DNA of 27,192 nt, taken from assembly GCA_038747915.1 (NCBI GenBank), contig JBCDJJ010000049.1, positions 1-27,192 of the forward strand, in the 5' to 3' direction. Positions within the stretch are counted from its first letter, which is position 1. Every line of letters begins with the position of its first letter. The translations under genes and the position numbers were made by a program. Source of the stretch: JBCDAP01 sp038747915. GTDB lineage: Bacteria; Planctomycetota; Phycisphaerae; Phycisphaerales; UBA1924. Shown here in pieces: positions 8,164-15,654 of the stretch. The notes beneath the pieces were generated by a model. That model was given only the letters and a program-made list of their open reading frames with translations. It was not told the DNA's origin and searched no databases.

Positions 8164-8545
8164 ATGTGGGAGCCTAGTTTCTCTTCTTGCTGCGGTCGCG
8201 GCACCCGCGTCGGGTCAGATCGAGCCCAGCATGTGGAGCGAGGCCCACTCCCGACCGTCGACCTGTTTGGCTTCAACGGCCCTGCTTTCTCGCCTGATCT
8301 GTCCACGTGGGTGATGCGTGCAACGCGAGCAACACCGCCGATGACGAGTACCCGCTCGTCGGTGAGGGCGACCACATGATCCGTCGCGCGGAGAGCCCGC
8401 TCGACACGCTGAGCCGGGGCGCAACGATCGATCCGAACGATGGCGACGACATCCTGACGTTTATCAGCGAGCGACAAGTCGCGATCAACGACAACACCGA
8501 GATCGCCTTCAACGGTCACACCGCGATCAGTACCTCCCGCGATAC
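8164..8545 (+). pseudogene. Decayed secreted-protein gene, NxxGxxxAF-repeat-like
   Basis: Three reading frames in succession each look like part of one protein. The first gives a signal peptide (VSLLAAVAAPASGQ, around 8180-8220), which joins the ATG at 8164 only by a frameshift. The next frame gives VDLFGFNGPAFSPDLST (~8258-8308). The third gives PLVGEGD (~8351-8371) and then VAINDNTEIAFNG (~8479-8516), which resemble the GEGD and AINDNGEIAF blocks of the NxxGxxxAF tandem-repeat proteins common in planctomycetes. At least two frameshifts and a missing C-terminus indicate a dead fragment. The match is by eye only, so an unrelated intergenic origin remains possible. Confidence 0.4.
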
Positions 8546-8722
8546 CGTGTGCAAGCACGCCGAGGGTGAGAGAATCACATCGGTCTCGACGATCGGCCGC
8601 AGGCCAATCCCTGCGGGTGGAAACAACTCAGTGCAGCGTCCTCGATCTACTGCTCGCTCGACCCGTCACCCGCACCCCTTCTGGTACCAGTGTTCGCAAC
8701 TCGGTGCATGACCATGTACCAA

Positions 8723-8794
8723 AGCGGGCGAACGGACTCGAACCGTCAACATCCAGCTTGGAAGGCTGGCGCTCTACCATTGAGCTACGCCCGC
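8723..8794 (-). tRNA. tRNA-Gly (anticodon TCC)
   Basis: Read on the minus strand the 72-base sequence folds as a full cloverleaf. The 7-bp acceptor is GCGGGCG paired with CGCCCGC plus discriminator T. The D arm is GCTC/GAGC with loop AATGGTA. The anticodon arm is CCAGC-CTTCCAA-GCTGG with TCC at the anticodon, followed by a 5-base variable loop and T arm GACGG-TTCGAGT-CCGTT. The 3' CCA is not encoded. It lies 34 bases downstream of the methyltransferase stop on the same strand. Confidence 0.97.
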
Positions 8795-8804
8795 AGCGAG
8801 CACC

Positions 8805-8810
8805 ATCCTA
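8805..8810 (-). promoter_or_regulatory. Extended -10 element for tRNA-Gly
   Basis: On the minus strand TGCTAGGAT gives a TAGGAT -10 box with a TGn extension, ending ten bases before the tRNA 5' end at 8794. No clear -35 box is seen at the right distance. A start a few bases upstream of the mature tRNA would fit. Confidence 0.4.
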
Positions 8811-8828
8811 GCACCACCAACGCGCCGA

Positions 8829-9488
8829 TCATTCCCCTGGCTCCACGATCAGCACCTGGCACGCCGGCGGCCCATCCGTCGCGAGCGGCCCGCGCCACAC
8901 CCGCACCCCGGCCCGCTCGAACGCCTCGACCGCCCGCGGCGCTGTCGGCCGATTCGGATCCGCGAGCAGCGCCGGCACGCCCGCCGACGCGAGCACCGCG
9001 GCGAACGGCTCGTGGAGCGACGCGTCGTACAGCAAATCCGCTGCAACGATCACATCCGGGCCGAAGTTGCGAACCGCATCACCCGCGCCCGGCGCAGTGA
9101 TGTCCACCACGCTTGTCTCGCATGACACACGATTCGCCGCTGCGTTTGTGCGCACAAAGGCGAGCGGCTCTTCACGCCCATCGGTCGCCATCACCGAGCA
9201 CCCACGCGCCGCACCGAGCGTCAACGACGGCAACGCCGCCACCCCGCACCCGAGCTCCACCACGCGTCCACCATCGGGCACCAGCATCGACCGCTCAAGC
9301 CACCGGGCGAGCGCCACCGACGCCGGCCACACCTCCGCCCAAAACCCCGGATGCGTGATCCCCGCCGACGCTTCGCCACGCACCCGATCATCCGGGTGCC
9401 CAGGCACTCGGAGCCGCATGGGGTGCCCCGCGACCACGAACACCCGCTCGGCCCACCCAAGATCATCAACTGAAGGATCGCTCCGCAC
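8829..9488 (-). CDS. SAM-dependent methyltransferase (METTL21/Methyltransf_16-like)
   Basis: A 219-residue class I methyltransferase. The SAM-binding motif I is VVELGCGVAALPS (ELGCG at 78-82), followed by ATDG (101-104) at the end of strand beta2 and ADLLYD (150-155) at the position of motif IV, where this family has a D-x-x-Y catalytic/substrate motif. The preceding FWAEVWPAS (49-57) is typical of the protein-lysine or nicotinamide methyltransferase-like group; in bacteria the substrate is mostly unknown. The start is the GTG at 9488. A GGAGGGAG element lies about 15 bases further upstream, too far for an ideal site, so the start is not secure. It is divergent from the TerB-like gene with a 44-base gap. 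Confidence 0.85.
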   Translation of the reverse strand: MRSDPSVDDLGWAERVFVVAGHPMRLRVPGHPDDRVRGEASAGITHPGFWAEVWPASVALARWLERSMLVPDGGRVVELGCGVAALPSLTLGAARGCSVMATDGREEPLAFVRTNAAANRVSCETSVVDITAPGAGDAVRNFGPDVIVAADLLYDASLHEPFAAVLASAGVPALLADPNRPTAPRAVEAFERAGVRVWRGPLATDGPPACQVLIVEPGE

Positions 9489-9532
9489 GCACTATTGTTG
9501 CATCTCCCTCCGGATCCGAGAAAGGCCCCGCC

Positions 9533-9889
9533 ATGCCCACCTCAGACGTCGAGCTGCTCTCCGCCGCCTGCTGCATCGCCGCGATGGACGGCGAGATCTG
9601 CGACCGCGAGAGCAAGGCCCTCGCCAAGCTCAAGGAGCGGGCCGGCGTCGGCGAAGCCTCCTTCAACGCCATGGTCGACTCCGCGAGCAACGACCAGACG
9701 TTCTACGAGCGCCAGTTCCGCTACTGCACAAGCGAGCCCGAGCGAGCTGTGAAGCTGCTCTTCAAGGTCGCCGCCCTCGACGGCACGGTCAGCATGGAAG
9801 AGCGCGTCATGATCCGCCACTTCGCCGACAAGATGAACATGCCCGAGGCGGAGTTCGAGCGGATCGAGGCGAAGTACACCGCCTCGTAA
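9533..9889 (+). CDS. TerB-like small protein
   Basis: A 118-residue acidic helical protein with two similar halves. The first has ACCIAAMDGEICDRES (~11-26), the second FKVAALDGTVSMEER (~77-91). The repeated A-x-D-G-x(3)-x-x-E pattern is the hallmark of the TerB/tellurite-resistance-B fold, which binds divalent metal. Despite the name such stand-alone proteins are widespread and rarely shown to confer tellurite resistance; no ter operon is present. The start at 9533 follows GAAAGG at a good distance. A TATTGT -10-like box at 9493-9498 could serve as the promoter. The gene is convergent with the DinB-like gene, eight bases away. Confidence 0.8.
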   Translation: MPTSDVELLSAACCIAAMDGEICDRESKALAKLKERAGVGEASFNAMVDSASNDQTFYERQFRYCTSEPERAVKLLFKVAALDGTVSMEERVMIRHFADKMNMPEAEFERIEAKYTAS

Positions 9890-9897
9890 GCTACCAC

Positions 9898-10386
9898 TCA
9901 GGCAGGCGCCAACCCCGCTGCCCTCCGCCACGCCACGAGCTGCCCCAGGTGCTGCTGCTCGTGGCACATCAGGAAGTACCCGATCGCGTGCCCGATGGTC
10001 GGGAAGAACGACCGGTAGTCCTCCACGGGCATCACAGCCTCGAAGGCCGATGCGTCGGCCTCGCGCACCGCACCGGTCAGCGCCTCGTGCCCCTTCGCGT
10101 AGGTGCTGAGCAGCTCATCCCGCGAGGGGTACGCCGACCGGTCCGCGACCGGCATCGTGCCGAAGTTCATCCGCTCGCCCCACGTCGCATCCGGGCACAC
10201 GCCCGGCGCCCCGAGCAAGGTGAGCCCCAGATCGATCCCCAAGGAGAGATGGCCGAGCGTCCACGCCGGGTGGTTCCGGATGCCCGCCGGCTGATCGGCG
10301 AGGCGGTCGTCCGGGAGCGGATCGATGAACTCGATGACTTGGTACTGACACCCGGCGAAGAGGTCGAGGGCAAGGGATGGGTTCAT
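9898..10386 (-). CDS. DinB-superfamily protein
   Basis: A 162-residue four-helix-bundle protein of the DinB/YfiT group. The three metal-ligand histidines expected of the family are in place: His46 in AWTLGHLSLG, and His142 and His146 in CHEQQHLGQL near the C-terminus. Family members are metal-dependent, and some are thiol (bacillithiol or mycothiol) transferases; the substrate here is unknown. Its ATG overlaps the stop of the preceding DUF3592-like gene in an ATGA arrangement, so the two are translationally coupled and belong to the nuoF transcript. Confidence 0.87.
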   Translation of the reverse strand: MNPSLALDLFAGCQYQVIEFIDPLPDDRLADQPAGIRNHPAWTLGHLSLGIDLGLTLLGAPGVCPDATWGERMNFGTMPVADRSAYPSRDELLSTYAKGHEALTGAVREADASAFEAVMPVEDYRSFFPTIGHAIGYFLMCHEQQHLGQLVAWRRAAGLAPA

Positions 10387-10910
10387 TGAACAGCTCGCTT
10401 CATCGGTCGTTTCCTCCAGACCTCAAACAACAGTCTAAGGAACGCGAGTGCAAAGATCGGTCCAACGACGAGAGGCATGACCGCGAACCACTTGACTCCT
10501 CGCTCAAGCACTGCCTCTTCAGGATCTGAGGGGTCGTAGTAGACATCGACCACCGAACCTTCCGGATACCTGTTGACGACACGCCTCGCTTGGTGTTCGT
10601 ACTTGAACGTACCGTAGCCGAAGGTCTTGGTCACCACCTCGGACTGATGTGTGATGCCATCTACCTCGTAGCTGTAGGCGATAGTGGGAGTGAACCTTGA
10701 GTTGAAAGACGGACCCGGAGTGCTGCGGTAGCTGCTTTCTTCGATAACGCCGGTCGTCTTGAGCCATCCGAAGGTTCGCATCCCATCTGGAAGTGCCTCC
10801 GAGAACTTAATCGTCAAGAAGACGAGGGCAACGATGAAACACGGCAGAAAGACGCGCATCGTGTAGCGCATGAGCGGTTTTTCAAGCTCTTTCTCCCAGT
10901 CGATGGCCAT
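10383..10910 (-). CDS. DUF3592-like membrane protein
   Basis: A 175-residue protein with a membrane helix near residues 20-37 (VFLPCFIVALVFLTI) and a second near 143-163 (WFAVMPLVVGPIFALAF). Between them is a beta-rich extracytoplasmic domain with the DUF3592 pattern: FTPTIAYSYEVDG, then RYPEGSVVDVYYDPSDPEEAVLE. The function of the family is not known. The ATG follows directly on the stop of nuoF with no gap, and the end overlaps the DinB-like start by four bases. Third codon positions are clearly less GC-rich than in nuoF or the DinB-like gene, which may mean later acquisition. Confidence 0.85.
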   Translation of the reverse strand: MAIDWEKELEKPLMRYTMRVFLPCFIVALVFLTIKFSEALPDGMRTFGWLKTTGVIEESSYRSTPGPSFNSRFTPTIAYSYEVDGITHQSEVVTKTFGYGTFKYEHQARRVVNRYPEGSVVDVYYDPSDPEEAVLERGVKWFAVMPLVVGPIFALAFLRLLFEVWRKRPMKRAVQ

Positions 10911-12317
10911 TCAGGCCGCCGACCCCGCCACCGCACTACCCCCGGCACTCACGCTGACCGGCACGAACGTCGGCTTCACCCGGGCCTCGAACTCGTCGCG
11001 GAACTTGTTCATGATCGTCCGCACCGCCCAGTTGTTGCCGTCTGCGAGACCGCAGATCGTCGTCCCCGGCATCGCGCCCATGCTCGTCGCGATCTCCTGC
11101 GCCAGGTCCAGATCCTTCGTCCGCCCATCGCCCGTCTCGATCCGGCTCATCAGTTGGTAGAGCCACCCCGACCCTTCACGGCACGGTGTGCACTGGCCGC
11201 AGCTCTCGTGCTTGAAGAACCGCGCGATGTTCCGCGCCACCGCCACCATGTCCGTGTCCTCATCGAACACGGTCGGACACGCGGTCCCGAGCCCGAGCAC
11301 GTTGTAGTCGCGGCCGATGTCGAAATCCATCGGCGCGTCGTACTGGTCCGTGCCCAGCACGCCGGTCGACACACCGCCCGCGATCGCGGCTTTGAACTTC
11401 TTGCCGCCGCGCATCCCGCCGCAGTATTCCTCGATCATCGTGCGGAGCGGGATGCCGAGGTCGAACTCGAACACGCCGGGCTGGTTCACATGCCCGCTCA
11501 CACCCATGAGCTTCGTGCCCGTCGAGCCGGGCACGCCGCGGCTCTTGAACCAGTCGGCGCCGCGCTCCACGATGTCCGGCACCGCCGCGAGCGTCTCCAC
11601 ATTGTTGATGATCGTCGGCCGACCGAAGAGCCCCTTCACCGCGGGGAACGGCGGCTTGATCCGCGGCCACCCACGCTTGCCCTCGAGACTCTCGAGCAAC
11701 CCGGTCTCCTCACCACAGATGTACGCCCCCGCCCCGCGATGCAGGTAGCACTCCACCTTGAAAGGCGCACCGAGCGCCGTCGACGCGCCCTTCAACACGC
11801 CATCGCCGCCGAATACGCCCTGCTCATATGCCTCCTTGATCGCCTGCTCGACGATCATCGCCTGGTGGTGGTACTCGCCGCGGATGTAGATGTAGGCCTT
11901 GTCGAGCTGACAGGCATAACAGCAGATCGCGATGCCCTCGAGCATCAAGTGCGGATCGAAGTCCATCAAGAGCCGGTCCTTAAAGGTCCCCGGCTCGCTC
12001 TCGTCCGCGTTGATCGCGAGATACCGGAGCTCGCCCTTCTCGAGACGCTCCGCCTGCGTGCCCTCAGCGGGCGGCAAGAAGGTCCACTTCAACCCTGTGG
12101 GGAACCCCGCGCCGCCACGGCCGCGCAGCTCGGCACCCTTCACCAGGTCGACCAACTCGCTCGGCTGCATCTGGATCGCGTTCCCAAGGGCGGCGTACCC
12201 ACCGGTCCGCGTGTACTCGTCGTAGTCGACTACGTGGCGCCCCGATTCATCGCCGAACGGGCGACACGGGATGCGGCGGGTCAGGACGGCTTCCTCTGCG
12301 AAGTTCATGCGGCTCAT
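10911..12317 (-). CDS. nuoF: NADH-quinone oxidoreductase subunit F
   Basis: A 468-residue complex I subunit that accepts electrons from NADH through FMN and passes them to the first Fe-S cluster. The FMN/NADH site motifs are GRGGAGFPTGLKW (66-78), NADESEPGTFKDR (103-115) and GEETGLLESLEGKRG (202-216). The N3 [4Fe-4S] ligands are Cys373, Cys376 and Cys379 in ESCGQCTPCREG, plus Cys422 in TTICGLAD. Length matches the family. The ATG at 12317 has GGAG ten bases upstream. No other nuo gene is visible in this window: the upstream neighbour is divergent and the downstream genes are a DUF3592-like and a DinB-like protein. A TAGAAT -10-like box on the minus strand at 12389-12384 could be its promoter. 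Confidence 0.96.
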   Translation of the reverse strand: MSRMNFAEEAVLTRRIPCRPFGDESGRHVVDYDEYTRTGGYAALGNAIQMQPSELVDLVKGAELRGRGGAGFPTGLKWTFLPPAEGTQAERLEKGELRYLAINADESEPGTFKDRLLMDFDPHLMLEGIAICCYACQLDKAYIYIRGEYHHQAMIVEQAIKEAYEQGVFGGDGVLKGASTALGAPFKVECYLHRGAGAYICGEETGLLESLEGKRGWPRIKPPFPAVKGLFGRPTIINNVETLAAVPDIVERGADWFKSRGVPGSTGTKLMGVSGHVNQPGVFEFDLGIPLRTMIEEYCGGMRGGKKFKAAIAGGVSTGVLGTDQYDAPMDFDIGRDYNVLGLGTACPTVFDEDTDMVAVARNIARFFKHESCGQCTPCREGSGWLYQLMSRIETGDGRTKDLDLAQEIATSMGAMPGTTICGLADGNNWAVRTIMNKFRDEFEARVKPTFVPVSVSAGGSAVAGSAA

Positions 12318-12490
12318 GCGTTTACAGCTCCAGCGGTGTCGGCCGAACGATCGAACCCACCGTTCGACACCGACACACGACGGATTCTACGGCGTGGCAG
12401 GAACACAGGGGGCTTGTGCCGCGTTCACCATCGGGGCAAGATCGTGAGGTCCTCACCCACCTCGCCATCTCCACACCCACGGAGCCCGCC

Positions 12491-13216
12491 ATGAAGTCGC
12501 TCGCCCTCCTCGGTGCCCTCGCAATCGTTGCGTGCTCGCTCGTCCTCATCACCACCCGGTCTACGGGGGCCCACACCCCCGGCTCCCCGCTGCTGCACGA
12601 TCTCGACCACTACCTCGCCGATCGCGCCGCTGAGGCATCCCAGATCCCGTCCGAGCGACGCATCATGCTCGATGCCCTCGCCGATCACATCCGCGAGACC
12701 CGAGCCGCCGACAAGCCCGTCCGTCTGAACTTCGTCTGCACCCACAACTCGCGGCGGAGCCATATGTCGCAACTCTTCATGGCCGCGGCGGCGATCCGCC
12801 ACGGCATGGACTGGGGCCGGGAGATCGAGTGCTACTCCGGCGGCACCGAGTCCACCGCGTTCAACCCTCGTGCGGTCCGGGCCCTGCGCGACGCCGGCTT
12901 CGAGATCCACCAAACGACCAACACCTCGAACCCCATCTACCACGTCAAGCTCGGCGAGAACATGCCCATGCTCACCAATTTCTCCAAGAAGTACGACACC
13001 GCGCCGAACCCGAAAGAGAGCTTCGTCGCGGTGATGGTGTGCGGCGAGGCCGATGAGTCGTGCCCGAACGTCGTGGGTGCCGATGCCCGGTTCGCCATCA
13101 CCTACAACGATCCCAAAGCGTTCGACGACACGCCGCGTGAGGCCGAGGCCTACGCCGAGCGTGCTCGCCAGATCGCCCGCGAGTTCGAGTACGTCGCCGC
13201 CCGCGCCACCCGCTGA
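12491..13216 (+). CDS. Exported ArsC-like (thioredoxin-type arsenate reductase/LMW-PTP family) protein
   Basis: A 241-residue protein of the low-molecular-weight phosphatase fold. The active-site loop is CTHNSRRS (Cys83, C-x5-R), a variant of the usual CxGNxCRS. Two further cysteines, Cys184 and Cys191 in VCGEADESCP, match the resolving pair of thioredoxin-linked ArsC, so the disulfide cascade could work. The N-terminus has a hydrophobic segment (residues ~4-20), so the enzyme seems exported or membrane-anchored, which is odd for a thioredoxin-dependent cytoplasmic reductase. The ATG at 12491 has GGAG seven bases upstream; a frame extension to 12416 lacks support. It is followed after 25 bases by a Tat-exported MBL-fold gene. 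Arsenate reduction and protein-tyrosine dephosphorylation are both possible; no other ars gene is present. Confidence 0.82.
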   Translation: MKSLALLGALAIVACSLVLITTRSTGAHTPGSPLLHDLDHYLADRAAEASQIPSERRIMLDALADHIRETRAADKPVRLNFVCTHNSRRSHMSQLFMAAAAIRHGMDWGREIECYSGGTESTAFNPRAVRALRDAGFEIHQTTNTSNPIYHVKLGENMPMLTNFSKKYDTAPNPKESFVAVMVCGEADESCPNVVGADARFAITYNDPKAFDDTPREAEAYAERARQIAREFEYVAARATR

Positions 13217-13241
13217 TCGGCCCAGCCACGCACAGAGGATC

Positions 13242-14252
13242 ATGACCATGAGCACGACGACCTCACACGATCATCACTCCCGCCGCACGGCGCTCAAGCT
13301 CGCGGTCGGTGCGGGCCTCGCCGCTGCCGCTCTGCCGCTCGCCGCGCAGACGCCGCAGGCGCAGGGACGCACCGATGTCGCCCCCTCTGGCTCGTACAAG
13401 ATCACGATCGGTCGCATCGAGCTTCACCTCGTCGCCGATGGCACGCTCGAAATCCCACTCGCCCAGACCTTCGCGATCAACGGCGACCTCCACGCCGCCA
13501 AGCGGCAGCTCCGCGAGCGCTACCTCCCGGCTGAAGGGCCCGGCCCGGTCCCTGTCAATGGCCTGCTCATCAAGGCGCCCGACGCCACCATCCTCATCGA
13601 TGCCGGCGCCGGACCGGGCTTTCAGCCCGGCGGCGGACACCTCGGTGCCCACCTGCGCGCACTCGGCGTCACGCCGGACGACCTCGACGCGGTCGTCCTC
13701 ACCCACATGCACTTCGACCACATGCGCGGCCTCATCGCCGAGGGTTCGCGCGACCTTTTCGCCAGCGCCGAGATCCTGATGCCCACGATCGAGCGCGACT
13801 TCTGGGCCGCGCGGCCCGCGCTCGACGAGTGCCTGGCCGATGAAGGCACCAAAGAGAACCTCCGCACCGCTGCGACCGACGTCCTCGGCGCGCTCGGCAC
13901 CCGCCTCCGCACCATCACCACCACCGAGCAACTGGCCACCGGCGTCCGCCTCGTCCCGCTGCCCGGCCACACACCAGGCCATGTTGGGGTCGAGATCGAG
14001 TCCGAGGGCGAGCAGCTCCTGTACATCTCCGACCTCTTCCATGTCGCCGCGCTGCACCTCCCCCGACCGGACTGGTTCGCTGCCTTCGACACCGACGGCC
14101 CCGCCGCCGTCGAGACCCGACGGACAACCCTCGACCGCGTCGCCGCCGACCGGCTCCGCATCGCCGGCACCCACATCCCCTTCCCCGGGACGGGGCACGT
14201 TCGGCGCGACGGCGCCGCCTACGACTGGCAGCCGGATGTCTGGCGATTCTGA
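13242..14252 (+). CDS. Tat-exported metallo-beta-lactamase-fold hydrolase
   Basis: A 336-residue protein. The N-terminus has a twin-arginine signal, S13-R-R-T-A-L followed by a hydrophobic Ala/Gly/Leu stretch and likely cleavage near AAQ-TPQ, so it would be exported folded, probably with its metal loaded. The zinc ligands of the MBL fold are present: HMHFDH (155-160), His243 or His247 in PGHTPGH, Asp264 in ISDLFH and His311 in GTHIPFPG. The pattern fits the broad group of lactonase or glyoxalase-II-like hydrolases; the substrate is unknown. The ATG at 13242 has AGAGGA just upstream; ATG at 13248 is an alternative. It is likely co-transcribed with the ArsC-like gene. Confidence 0.88.
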   Translation: MTMSTTTSHDHHSRRTALKLAVGAGLAAAALPLAAQTPQAQGRTDVAPSGSYKITIGRIELHLVADGTLEIPLAQTFAINGDLHAAKRQLRERYLPAEGPGPVPVNGLLIKAPDATILIDAGAGPGFQPGGGHLGAHLRALGVTPDDLDAVVLTHMHFDHMRGLIAEGSRDLFASAEILMPTIERDFWAARPALDECLADEGTKENLRTAATDVLGALGTRLRTITTTEQLATGVRLVPLPGHTPGHVGVEIESEGEQLLYISDLFHVAALHLPRPDWFAAFDTDGPAAVETRRTTLDRVAADRLRIAGTHIPFPGTGHVRRDGAAYDWQPDVWRF

Positions 14253-14312
14253 GCCCACCACACCCAAGGCCAGCCGGCATCTCACGAAATGCGGCTGTTC
14301 TCCGAAAGTCCC

Positions 14313-14340
14313 TTGACGCCTTTGCGTTCGGACGTAGGGT
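14313..14340 (+). promoter_or_regulatory. Sigma70-like promoter of the first beta-helix gene
   Basis: TTGACG (14313-14318) and TAGGGT (14335-14340) are separated by 16 bases. The same pair with the same spacing and a similar flank (GAAAGTC before the -35) precedes the paralogous gene downstream. The leader to the start codon at 14492 is about 145 bases. Confidence 0.65.
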
Positions 14341-14491
14341 TCGATCCGATTGCACGTCACATCGGCTGGAGTCTGTCCACAACGGACCGAAGTCAAGCTG
14401 GGAAAGAACAGAGAATCACGTCAACACGCCAAGAGGTGCCGCCACATTTGTGGGTGATATTCACTCAGGTGGTCCCGAGGGAAGCATCGTC

Positions 14492-15361
14492 ATGCCTGCC
14501 AACCGTCTGCTGTCTGCTGCGGCCATCGCCGTGGGTGTTTCACCCGGTGCACACGCCATCCTGATCATCGATAACGGGCTCGACACAAACGTGTTCGACT
14601 CTGTCACGAGTGACACTGTCGTTGTCGCAGACAGCCTGGGCGGGGCCCCCACGAGGCTCGAGGTCCGAGACGGCGCCGAGCTCGGCGAGAGCATCTTCGA
14701 CACCAGCCTCCTGACCGACTTCAACTCCTCCGCCGTCATCAATGGTGGCACGCTCACGCAGGATGCCTTCGCCCAGGGCAACAGTTCCATCACCCTCAAC
14801 GACGGACTCATCCAGGACGACTTCATCACCATCGATACCAGCACCGGCACCATCAACGGCGGCACCATCAACGGCGATGTGGAGTCCCAGGGCGTCAGCA
14901 CGATTCAGATCTTCGACGGCATCCTCGGTGAAGACACACAAGCCATGGACGGGAGTCTCCTCCAGATCTTCGGCGGTGAGTTCAATCAAGATGTCGAAGC
15001 AAGCGAAAGCGCCACCATCGAGATCTTTGGTGGGACCTTCGCAACCGGCGGCCTGGACAACCAAGATGTCGGCGTTAGTGCTGCAGGATTCGCCGAGGTC
15101 ATCATCTACGGGACCGGCTTCCAGATCGATGGCGAAGACGTTGCCTTTGGGGAGATCGCGGCCAACTCGGGTGTCTTGACCGGCACACTCTTCAATGGCT
15201 CCAGCCTCGAGACCAACTTCACCCGCATCAACCAGCGCATCGGGTTCGGCGTGCGAGTCCGCGGCACCATCACCCTCGTCGAGCAGATCATCCCCACCCC
15301 GGGCTCCGCGGCCCTGCTCGCCCTCGCGGTCTTCACCACCGCCCGCCGCCGCCGCAACTGA
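14492..15361 (+). CDS. Secreted beta-helix-like repeat protein with PEP-CTERM-like tail (copy 1)
   Basis: A 289-residue exported protein. A signal peptide (LLSAAAIAVGVSPGAHA) is followed by about six degenerate repeats of 18-21 residues in which a short strand and a G-G turn recur (SAVINGGTL, GTINGGTI, IQIFDGIL, LQIFGGEF, IEIFGGTF). This spacing is what a right-handed parallel beta-helix shows. The C-terminus has P-T-P-G, a hydrophobic segment and RRRRN, the local sorting tail. ATG at 14492 is chosen because the signal peptide starts there; GAGGG lies about 11 bases upstream. The gene downstream is a clear paralog sharing blocks such as AELGESIF and SGVLTGTL. The function is unknown; a surface adhesin or structural role would suit the fold. 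Confidence 0.88.
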   Translation: MPANRLLSAAAIAVGVSPGAHAILIIDNGLDTNVFDSVTSDTVVVADSLGGAPTRLEVRDGAELGESIFDTSLLTDFNSSAVINGGTLTQDAFAQGNSSITLNDGLIQDDFITIDTSTGTINGGTINGDVESQGVSTIQIFDGILGEDTQAMDGSLLQIFGGEFNQDVEASESATIEIFGGTFATGGLDNQDVGVSAAGFAEVIIYGTGFQIDGEDVAFGEIAANSGVLTGTLFNGSSLETNFTRINQRIGFGVRVRGTITLVEQIIPTPGSAALLALAVFTTARRRRN

Positions 15362-15488
15362 AGAGACACCGCCGCCGCCAGGCCAGGCCACCGAGACACG
15401 CCCCCGCAGATGCGACGCACCCGATGCCGCTCATCGCCGGTCGCGGGCCAGCGATCGCCCCAAATTGGCCGCGTCTGTTGAAAGTCTC

Positions 15489-15516
15489 TTGACGCCCTCT
15501 CTGAGGGGAGTAGGGT
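15489..15516 (+). promoter_or_regulatory. Sigma70-like promoter of the second beta-helix gene
   Basis: TTGACG (15489-15494), 16 bases, then TAGGGT (15511-15516), identical in both boxes and spacing to the promoter at 14313-14340. The surrounding bases (CTGTT, GAAAGTC, CTTGACGCC) are also shared, which shows the duplication included the promoter. Confidence 0.65.
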
Positions 15517-15654
15517 GCATCTGCACAACGCGAGCTGTCGTGCGTCTGTCGGTGGGCGCTGGCTCGTCTGGGAACAGTCAGGTGATCGCACGGACACGCG
15601 CCCACACACGCTTGGGCCGTCGCTGCGCGCGGAGACCGCGAGAGAAGAGTCGTG

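Noticed and set aside
8012..8314. Small plus-strand gene starting at 8012
   Set aside because: No ribosome-binding site or coherent protein is seen in its first half; only the later part resembles the signal peptide of the decayed gene.
9533..9889. Tellurite-resistance determinant
   Set aside because: A lone TerB-like protein without terC, terD or terZ neighbours does not support a resistance function.
9067..10389. Long plus-strand open frame crossing the methyltransferase, TerB-like and DinB-like genes
   Set aside because: It cuts across three well-supported genes and its translation is low-complexity Arg/Pro-rich.
11154..12494. Long open frame on the plus strand opposite nuoF
   Set aside because: It is antisense to a certain gene, has no ribosome-binding site or domain, and its His/Arg/Leu-rich translation is typical of the mirror frame of GC-rich genes.
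13263..14396. Long minus-strand open frame opposite the MBL-fold gene
   Set aside because: It is Gly/Asp/Val-rich mirror sequence; the plus strand encodes a complete set of MBL zinc ligands and a Tat signal.
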